The notes under the pieces were generated by a model. That model was not told where the DNA came from and did not search any database. It saw only the letters and a program-made list of their open reading frames with translations. Of a stretch of 9,803 bases of DNA, positions 1 to 4,948 are shown in pieces (positions within the stretch are counted from its first letter, which is position 1; each line of letters begins with the position of its first letter). Made by a program: the position numbers and the translations under genes. The stretch spans positions 1 through 9,803 of the forward strand of contig JAIRYY010000057.1 in assembly GCA_031267485.1 (NCBI GenBank), in the 5' to 3' direction. The stretch is from Tannerella sp. (GTDB lineage Bacteria; Bacteroidota; Bacteroidia; Bacteroidales; Tannerellaceae).

Positions 1-16
1 TGATGATTATTCTCAT
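1..16 (-). CDS. Possible start of a further operon gene, truncated at the left edge
   Basis: Seven bases after the TGA of the Gfo/Idh gene, an ATG (complement of 14-16) opens a frame reading M-R-I-I-I before the window ends. The close spacing and the hydrophobic start would fit another exported protein continuing the leftward operon. Only five codons are visible, so the product cannot be named and the start itself is uncertain. Confidence 0.25.
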
Positions 17-23
17 TAACGAA

Positions 24-1433
24 TCAATGGATGAAAAATTCCGGCTTCCTTTTTGCCAGCTCCAGCGCGTGTGTGGTCACGTAATATTTGGCGATCATGT
101 TCGGGATTTCCCAGTCGGGGAGCGAACCGTCTTTCAGGTATCGCAGGAAGTTTTCCGTTACCTGGCCGAAATGGGCTTCGTGGCCGTTGTGGTATTTTGC
201 CGGGACGACGACTTCCCATCGGTCTCTGTCCGTCCGTTTCAGTTCAATCCCCGGAAATCTGTCCGTCACGGTCTTCAGCGAAGCCGTCAAATCCCGTTCG
301 AAGGCATCCGGGTCGGGAGCGACGGACTGGATGTACAGGACGGGTTTGTACTTCTGTACCTCTCCCTGTTCGATGATGAGGTGCGCCCGGCTGCCTTTCA
401 TGATGGAATAGTGCGTGTCGCCACCGCCTTCGGGGTAGGAGTAATTCCAGGCGACGGACACTTTGGCGTTTATTCCACGTATCCTGTAATGGATGTCGCC
501 GTTTGCATAGACGTACAGGGTATCGCCGGAAATATCCCGCGCCAGATAGCCGGGGTACGCGTCCAGCCCGGTTACTTCCCGGAACTGCGCTTCCGACAGC
601 GCGGTTGTCCGGCGGTTGGCATCCAGCAGTTCAATGTCGCTTTCGCAGTCGATAATCTGTCCGGGGAAGCATGCCCACTGAACGAGGTCGACCAGGTGGG
701 TCGTCACGTCAACGAGGCCTTCGCCCTGCTGGTTGACGTCGAAGAACCATGCCGGACGGATAAGCGGATTGCCGGAGACCGCCTTGAAGAAATGGTGCAC
801 GCTCTCCTTCACGATTCCGGGGTCGCCGGGCGTGCCTGCCTGCTGTTCGCCATATACGGACGGGAGCAGGGAAAACTCCCGTTGCAGCATCGTTGTTATC
901 TCGAAACGTTCGGTCATGATGTCGTAAAGCAGCAATCCCTTTTCTTCCGCAATCGCGAAACATTCCTTCAGTTTCCCGAAATCGGCGACGTTTATCGCCA
1001 TGGGCTTGTCAGCAAGCACGTGGATACCGGCCGAAAGCGTCTGCCGGATATAGTCCGTCTTTTTGCCGTTGTTGCCGGCCGTCACCATGACGTTCCCCTT
1101 CTTTTCCGCCAGCATTTTTTCGAGGAAGTCGTCGCCCGCATATACAATCTCGTTCCATGTGGTCGGGTCGTCGGGGCGGGTGTTGTATCCGTCGATTTTC
1201 TTCAGGTGTTCGGCGAGGTCGTCGCCTCCGGGCGAGTAGACGTGCACATCTCTGCTTACGCCCGGATACGGCGTTTTCTGCACCAGCGCCGCATGAAAAT
1301 GCCCGGGGTCGAGCGTAATCAGTTTAATCTCGCCGTCACCGGAAGCCGTTCTCCCGGCGCCGGTCGTACACGATGCGCCTGATAAAAATAAACATGCGAT
1401 AGAAAGAATACTGTATTTCATAGTTTTTATCAT
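24..1433 (-). CDS. Exported Gfo/Idh/MocA-family putative oxidoreductase (likely lipoprotein)
   Basis: The 469-aa product looks like a Bacteroidota group of Gfo/Idh/MocA proteins with an atypical N-terminal Rossmann domain and a dedicated 'putative oxidoreductase C-terminal' domain. Seen in the sequence: a signal peptide (hydrophobic about residues 8-20) ending in GASC, with Cys22 as probable lipidated residue although -3 is Gly rather than the usual Leu; then LDPGHFHAAL (41-50), a conserved feature of this group; ADKPM (141-145), equivalent to the family's EKP loop that contacts the nicotinamide cofactor; and VDVTTHLVDLVQW (241-253), with His246 where the family has its catalytic or ligand-binding His. 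The C-terminal part (about 260-469) would be the alpha/beta substrate domain. The ATG at 1433 is one base after the uxuA stop; a second in-frame ATG at 1421 gives a more ordinary signal peptide (MKYSIL...) and is equally plausible. The reaction is unknown. Location outside the cytoplasm is unexpected for a free NAD(P) enzyme; exported relatives with tightly bound NAD, such as GH109 glycosidases, are one precedent. Confidence 0.85.
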   Translation of the reverse strand: MIKTMKYSILSIACLFLSGASCTTGAGRTASGDGEIKLITLDPGHFHAALVQKTPYPGVSRDVHVYSPGGDDLAEHLKKIDGYNTRPDDPTTWNEIVYAGDDFLEKMLAEKKGNVMVTAGNNGKKTDYIRQTLSAGIHVLADKPMAINVADFGKLKECFAIAEEKGLLLYDIMTERFEITTMLQREFSLLPSVYGEQQAGTPGDPGIVKESVHHFFKAVSGNPLIRPAWFFDVNQQGEGLVDVTTHLVDLVQWACFPGQIIDCESDIELLDANRRTTALSEAQFREVTGLDAYPGYLARDISGDTLYVYANGDIHYRIRGINAKVSVAWNYSYPEGGGDTHYSIMKGSRAHLIIEQGEVQKYKPVLYIQSVAPDPDAFERDLTASLKTVTDRFPGIELKRTDRDRWEVVVPAKYHNGHEAHFGQVTENFLRYLKDGSLPDWEIPNMIAKYYVTTHALELAKRKPEFFIH

Positions 1434-1434
1434 A

Positions 1435-2640
1435 TTAATTACTGTTCATCATACGTTCAATGGCATGTTGCATGCCGTCTATTTCCGCCAGTCCCTTCAG
1501 CCGTCCGTACAGGGGATATCCCGGATTGGCCGTGCGGCTGTAATCATCCATCATGCGGATTCCGTGGTCGGGGCGGAACGGCAGGCGGATGTCCTTCCGT
1601 CCTTTCGTCCTCCGGCCGGCCTGTTCTTCGAGCAGGATTTTTATGACCGAATACATGTCGACCGTCCCGTCAAGGTGCCCGGATTCGTAAAAGCTGCGCG
1701 TCTGCAGAGATACCGTATTTCTTAAATGAATGAAATTAATTCGCGAAGACAGCGCTCCGGCCATGGCGACGAGGTCATTGTCCGCGTTTCCCGACAGCGA
1801 ACCGGTACAGAATGTGACGCCGTTGGCCGTCGACTCGTAACGGTCGATAATCCATGTGAAATCTTCTATCGTACCGGCAATGCGTGGCAGTCCCAGCAGC
1901 GGGAATGGCGGGTCGTCGGCATGTATGCAGAGGTTTATGCCCGCTTCTTCGGCCGCCGGAACCGCATCGTCCAGAAAAGCGCCCAGGTTTTCCCGCAGTT
2001 CCTTTTTGCCGATGTCCCTGTACGTCTCCAGGCTGTTGAGAAATTGCCGCCTGTAGTCGGAGGCGCCCTCGTCGACCGCGCTGTTGATAAACGCCTGGGT
2101 GACGACGATGATGTTGTGCGCCAGCTCTTCCTTTTCCGCGCCGCTCATGGAGGCGATGACCGCCTTTGCCTGCCGCAGCGTATCCCCGTCGTAACTGGCT
2201 TCGGCCTCCCTGCGCTTCAGGATGTAGACGTCGAATGCGGCAAATGTCGGGTAATCAAAAAGCATGGATTCGCCACCTGCCGGGGTTTTGTAGTGCAGGT
2301 TCGTGCGCGCCCAGTCCAGTACGGGCATGAAATTGTAGCAGACCGTATCTATGCCGCATGTTCCCAGATTGTGCAGCGACTGCCTGTAGCTGTTTATCAG
2401 CCGGGGATAGTCGGCCGAGTGAGTTTTGATGCCTTCGGCAACAGGCAGACTTTCGACCACGCTCCAGCGCATGCCGTTCGCCTCAATCGCGGATTTTACG
2501 GCCATGATTTCGTCCACCGGCCAGACTTCTCCGGGGGGTATGCGGTGCAGCGCCGTGACAACCCCCTCTATTCCCATCTGTCTCAGGTACGGCAGAGGCA
2601 CGGAATCGTTCGTCCCGAACCATCGCCAGGTTTTTTCCAT
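1435..2640 (-). CDS. uxuA: Mannonate dehydratase
   Basis: Cytoplasmic enzyme (EC 4.2.1.8) that dehydrates D-mannonate to 2-keto-3-deoxy-D-gluconate in hexuronate (glucuronate) catabolism. The protein matches E. coli UxuA from end to end as I recall it: it starts MEKTWRWFGTND against MEQTWRWYG, and shares GVVTALHRIPPGEVW, TVCYNFMPVLDWARTNL and the C-terminal GRLKGLAEIDG. Putative divalent-metal ligands, numbered from the ATG at 2646, are His242 (IHADDPP), Cys280 (FCTGS), His307 (IHLRN) and Asp360 (RPDHG), with His361 as a likely catalytic residue; all are present. I chose the ATG at 2640 because it aligns with the E. coli start; the ATG at 2646 would add only Met-Ala and lies two bases after the upstream SDR stop. 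The length of 401 aa is normal. It sits between the SDR and the oxidoreductase with almost no spacing, so co-transcription and translational coupling are likely. Confidence 0.97.
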   Translation of the reverse strand: MEKTWRWFGTNDSVPLPYLRQMGIEGVVTALHRIPPGEVWPVDEIMAVKSAIEANGMRWSVVESLPVAEGIKTHSADYPRLINSYRQSLHNLGTCGIDTVCYNFMPVLDWARTNLHYKTPAGGESMLFDYPTFAAFDVYILKRREAEASYDGDTLRQAKAVIASMSGAEKEELAHNIIVVTQAFINSAVDEGASDYRRQFLNSLETYRDIGKKELRENLGAFLDDAVPAAEEAGINLCIHADDPPFPLLGLPRIAGTIEDFTWIIDRYESTANGVTFCTGSLSGNADNDLVAMAGALSSRINFIHLRNTVSLQTRSFYESGHLDGTVDMYSVIKILLEEQAGRRTKGRKDIRLPFRPDHGIRMMDDYSRTANPGYPLYGRLKGLAEIDGMQHAIERMMNSN

Positions 2641-2648
2641 CGCCATCG

Positions 2649-3455
2649 CTACACCCCGCTGAATGAACTGAAACCGCCGTCTACCGGGATGATGGTCCCG
2701 GTAATGAAACTCGCATGTCCGGAACAGAGGAAATGGACGATGCCGTTCAGTTCGGTGATATCTCCGAAACGGTTCATCGGCGTGCGCGCCAGCACCTTCC
2801 TGCTCCGTTCCGTGTACGTCCCGTCCGGGTTGACCAGTACCGCGCGGTTCTGGTTACCGATAAAGAATCCGGGCGCAAGCGCGTTGACACGTATTTTTTC
2901 GCTGAATTTAAGCGCCATTTCCGCCGCAAGCCATTTCGTGAAGATAGCCACTCCGCTTTTGGCGACCGAGTATCCCGGGACGCGCGTGATAGCCGAATAG
3001 ATTGCCATGGATGCGATGTTTATGATGCTGCCCTCTCCCCGTTCGGCCATCGCTTTGCCGAAAGTCAGGCAGGGATATACGGTTCCGTTCATGTTCAGCT
3101 CCGTGACCCGGTTGAAATCTTCCATTTTCATGTCGAAAACGGTCTGGTCTTCCGTCAGCGTGGCGCCGGGAAGATTGCCTCCGGCGACGTTAATCAGGAT
3201 ATCGATGCTGCCCCACCTGTCCAGAATCTGCCCGCGCGCATTTTCCAGGTCTTCCTTTTTCAGCACGTTGCAGATGATACCCGTTACCTCTCCGAAAGAG
3301 CTCAGTTCTTTCGCTTTGTTTTCCGTGGCTTCGGGCGCAATATCCAGTATGGCAACCTTTACGCCGTTTTCAATCAGACTTTTGGAGATGCTGCCTCCAA
3401 GTACGCCCGTACCGCCCGTGACGACAGCAACTTTGTTCTTTAAATCAATATTCAT
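2649..3455 (-). CDS. uxuB: SDR-family D-mannonate oxidoreductase / fructuronate reductase
   Basis: A classical short-chain dehydrogenase of 268 aa, predicted to interconvert D-fructuronate and D-mannonate with NAD(P)H, the step before UxuA. Motifs numbered from the ATG at 3455: TGGTGVLG cofactor loop (13-20), NVAG (89-92), Ser149 in IASM, and the catalytic pair Tyr162/Lys166 in GYSVAKSG. The APGFF-IGNQNRA stretch (194-205) resembles the UxuB-type SDRs known from Bacillus (YjmF) and many Bacteroidota, which are unrelated to the long-chain UxuB of E. coli. A longer frame from an ATG at 3503 would add 16 residues, but that ATG lies inside the arm of the 3490-3533 hairpin, and MNIDLKNKVAVVTGG is the normal start for this family, so I use 3455. 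The stop is a few bases before uxuA. The exact substrate is inferred mainly from this linkage; a related aldonate or hexulonate reductase is the alternative. Confidence 0.88.
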   Translation of the reverse strand: MNIDLKNKVAVVTGGTGVLGGSISKSLIENGVKVAILDIAPEATENKAKELSSFGEVTGIICNVLKKEDLENARGQILDRWGSIDILINVAGGNLPGATLTEDQTVFDMKMEDFNRVTELNMNGTVYPCLTFGKAMAERGEGSIINIASMAIYSAITRVPGYSVAKSGVAIFTKWLAAEMALKFSEKIRVNALAPGFFIGNQNRAVLVNPDGTYTERSRKVLARTPMNRFGDITELNGIVHFLCSGHASFITGTIIPVDGGFSSFSGV

Positions 3456-3489
3456 ATCCGCAATTTTTGTATGGTTGATAATATAATAA

Positions 3490-3533
3490 GGGGCTGTCCC
3501 CAAAAGTCATCCGCGTGCTTTTGAGACAGCCCC
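3490..3533 (-). terminator. Intergenic stem-loop after the ROK kinase, intrinsic-terminator-like
   Basis: The arms are 3490-3506 and 3518-3533 with an 11-nt loop. The outer stem pairs nine bases (GGGGCTGTC with its complement) and the inner stem six (CAAAAG with CTTTTG). Between them is a small defect which, in minus-strand RNA, is a U-G wobble plus one bulged G. In the minus-strand transcript the stem begins 7-8 bases after the kinase stop and is followed by UUAUUAUAUUAU, an imperfect U-rich tract. It could end part of the kinase transcripts and so lower expression of the downstream uronate genes, or protect a processed mRNA end. I see no clear TAnnTTTG promoter between it and the SDR gene. 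Confidence 0.6.
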
Positions 3534-3540
3534 CCTGATT

Positions 3541-4506
3541 TCACTGTTCTTTCACTTCCCATCCCAAAGCGCTGGCGCCGAGAATGGCGGCATCGCTTTC
3601 CTTAAGCTGTGAAACGAGGAGTCGCGTTTTTCCCTGGAAAACCTTGAGCATGTTGGCTTCCATCGCCCGTTTCAGCGGGTTCAGAATCAAATCGCCGGCT
3701 TTCGTGAGGCCGCCGAACAGGATGATGGCTTCAGGACTGGAGAATGCCACGAAATTGGACAGCGCCTCGCCCAGGATATTGCCTGTAAATTCAAATATTT
3801 CGACGGCAAGCCCGTCGCCTTTGACCGCCGCATCGTAAACGTCTTTCGATGTTATTTCTTCCGGGTTCAAATCGCGCAGCAGACTTTTCTCCGTGCGGGT
3901 CATCAGTATTTCGCGCGCCGTGCGGGCGACGCCGGTAGCCGAAGCGTAGGCTTCGAGACATCCGGGACGGCCGCAGCCGCAGAGGCGTCCGTTCTGGCGG
4001 ACCGTCACGTGTCCCAGCTCTCCGGCAAATCCGTCGTGACCGTATACCACGGCTCCTCCGATAACGATTCCGCTGCCTACGCCCGTGCCCAGCGTGATTT
4101 CAATGAAATCCTTCATGCCGCGTGCGGCGCCGTATGTCATTTCTCCGATAGCGGCGGCATTTGCGTCGTTGGTGAGCGTGACGGGTATGCTGTACGTCTT
4201 CTCGCTGATAAGCTGCGCCAGCGGCACTTTTCCTTTCCACGGCAGATTGGGCGCAAACTCAATGCATCCGTTAAAATAATTCCCGTTGGGCGCGCCGACG
4301 CCTATACCCTTGAACTTTTCCGGCCCTCCGGCCGTCGCGATTACCTCCTTCAGGCCTTCCGACAATGCCGACACATAGTCATTCACATCCTCATAAATAG
4401 CCGTTTTTATCGAACCGCTATAAAGGATTATCCCCCTCGCATCTACTACTCCGAACACGGAGTTGGTACCGCCAATATCAATACCGATTACATAAGTTTT
4501 CTCCAT
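3541..4506 (-). CDS. ROK-family sugar kinase (glucokinase-like)
   Basis: A 321-aa cytoplasmic ATP-dependent kinase of the ROK family, most similar in type to bacterial glucokinases. Seen: phosphate-binding IDIGGTN (9-15); LTNDANAAA (111-119), with Asp114 as the catalytic base; TLGTGVGSGIV (138-148); AGELGH (161-166); and the ROK zinc site made by His166, Cys176, Cys178 and Cys183 in CGCGRPGCLEAYAS. There is no N-terminal helix-turn-helix, so this is an enzyme and not a NagC/XylR-type repressor. It is the first gene after the divergent control region and has a strong predicted promoter at 4550-4580. The stop (TGA, 3541-3543) is followed by the terminator-like hairpin. The substrate cannot be read from sequence: glucose is the default, but other hexoses, N-acetylmannosamine or fructose are used by ROK relatives, and the neighbouring uronate genes leave a less usual substrate open. 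Confidence 0.92.
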   Translation of the reverse strand: MEKTYVIGIDIGGTNSVFGVVDARGIILYSGSIKTAIYEDVNDYVSALSEGLKEVIATAGGPEKFKGIGVGAPNGNYFNGCIEFAPNLPWKGKVPLAQLISEKTYSIPVTLTNDANAAAIGEMTYGAARGMKDFIEITLGTGVGSGIVIGGAVVYGHDGFAGELGHVTVRQNGRLCGCGRPGCLEAYASATGVARTAREILMTRTEKSLLRDLNPEEITSKDVYDAAVKGDGLAVEIFEFTGNILGEALSNFVAFSSPEAIILFGGLTKAGDLILNPLKRAMEANMLKVFQGKTRLLVSQLKESDAAILGASALGWEVKEQ

Positions 4507-4549
4507 TTCTGTGTGTTTTAATAATTAGAATATAAATATTATTATGGAG

Positions 4550-4580
4550 CAAATATAAGGCAATTATCTTTCACGGCAAA
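4550..4580 (-). promoter_or_regulatory. Bacteroidetes-type promoter for the ROK kinase operon
   Basis: On the minus strand, TTTG (complement of 4577-4580) is followed by 19 bases and then TATATTTG (complement of 4550-4557). This fits the known Bacteroides consensus, TTTG near -33 and TAnnTTTG near -7, with the right spacing. Transcription would begin at about 4543, giving a leader of around 35-40 nt before the kinase ATG at 4506. The leader is A/T-rich with no Shine-Dalgarno, as is usual in this phylum. Confidence 0.75.
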
Positions 4581-4611
4581 TCTTTTAAGTAATATTTGCA
4601 AAAGAGCCCGC

Positions 4612-4666
4612 GTCCGGCGCCGTATTTCCTCCTCTCACCGAAGTTTTTAACAGTGTCCGGCGCCGT
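4612..4666. repeat. Pair of identical 12-bp direct repeats, possible operator
   Basis: GTCCGGCGCCGT occurs at 4612-4623 and again at 4655-4666. Each copy contains the 8-bp palindrome CGGCGCCG. The start-to-start distance is 43 bp, close to four turns of B-DNA, which would place both copies on the same helix face. The first copy begins 32 bp upstream of the kinase -33 element. This is a plausible site for a dimeric regulator, but no regulator gene is in the window and the bases are GC-rich enough for a chance repeat. Confidence 0.4.
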
Positions 4667-4788
4667 TCCGCCTTGCCGCTCAATCTCCAGACAATTTTAT
4701 GTCATATCGGTGGCAGGCTCGAAAAAAAATGGCTCTATAACATTTTGTGTGGATAAATGGCAGATGCGACCCGGCAAACCGAAACACA

Positions 4789-4840
4789 CTCCCTGCTCCG
4801 TCACCAGCGAGCGTAGCTACGCTCACAACGGGGGAAGGAG
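4789..4840. repeat. Long imperfect hairpin around a perfect 16-bp palindrome
   Basis: The core GAGCGTAGCTACGCTC at 4809-4824 is a perfect palindrome. It is enclosed by an outer pairing of 4789-4801 with 4828-4840, where in plus-strand RNA ten of thirteen positions are Watson-Crick, one is a G-U and two are mismatches; an asymmetric internal loop of 7 and 3 bases separates the two stems. No T-run follows on either strand, so it is not an ordinary terminator. It lies about 80 bp upstream of the GH127 promoter. It may be an operator, an RNA structure or part of a dispersed palindromic element. Confidence 0.45.
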
Positions 4841-4919
4841 ACCAAAAGCGATGCACACAACCATGCCGTGTGAAGTATAAAATCATGAGATGCAAACGAA
4901 ATCTTTAAAAATAATTGTA

Positions 4920-4927
4920 TAATTTTG
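4920..4927 (+). promoter_or_regulatory. Possible -7 element for the GH127 gene
   Basis: TAATTTTG matches the Bacteroides TAnnTTTG -7 consensus. No TTTG is found at the expected -33 distance (about 4895-4900), so the promoter would be weak or need an activator. Transcription from here would start near 4934, a leader of only about 15 nt before the ATG at 4949. The element covers the TTG at 4925 that would otherwise be the longest possible start, which argues against that start. Confidence 0.45.
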
Positions 4928-4948
4928 CAGTCTGAAAAAAACGTAGAA

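Larger units (their letters stand above)
4507..4948. other. Divergent intergenic control region between the kinase and GH127 genes
   Basis: This 442-bp stretch separates two genes transcribed away from each other. The sides next to the genes are AT-rich and hold the predicted promoters, whereas the middle (about 4605-4850) is GC-richer and contains a 12-bp direct repeat pair and a long imperfect hairpin with a perfect palindrome. Short open frames here (for example 4596-4880 plus and 4680-4895 minus) have no recognisable domain and a biased, shadow-like composition, so I call no gene. A small RNA or a short dispersed repeat could be present in the middle part, but nothing proves it. Confidence 0.6.

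Noticed and set aside
3..1382. Long open frame on the plus strand, opposite the Gfo/Idh gene
   Set aside because: It is antisense to a gene with a full set of family motifs, has no recognisable domain and an Arg/Val/Gly-rich shadow composition caused by GC-rich codon use on the true strand.
1726..3000. 424-codon open frame on the plus strand across uxuA and the SDR gene
   Set aside because: It spans two well-supported genes on the other strand and shows no family motif; a codon-bias shadow.
3456..3503. 16-residue N-terminal extension of the SDR protein
   Set aside because: The ATG at 3503 is in the arm of the intergenic hairpin, and SDR proteins of this type begin a few residues before the TGGTG loop, matching the ATG at 3455.
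4854..4872. CACAC and GTGTG inverted repeat with a 9-nt spacer upstream of the GH127 gene
   Set aside because: Only five base pairs, low-complexity sequence and no second copy; too likely to occur by chance.
4596..4895. Short overlapping open frames on both strands of the divergent region
   Set aside because: No known domain, no credible start signal, and they cover repeat and palindrome DNA. The same block may be a repeat element, which I report separately.
4925..4948. TTG-initiated N-terminal extension of the GH127 protein by eight residues
   Set aside because: The TTG lies inside the predicted -7 element TAATTTTG, so it would not be in the transcript; the ATG at 4949 or 4952 gives a normal signal peptide.
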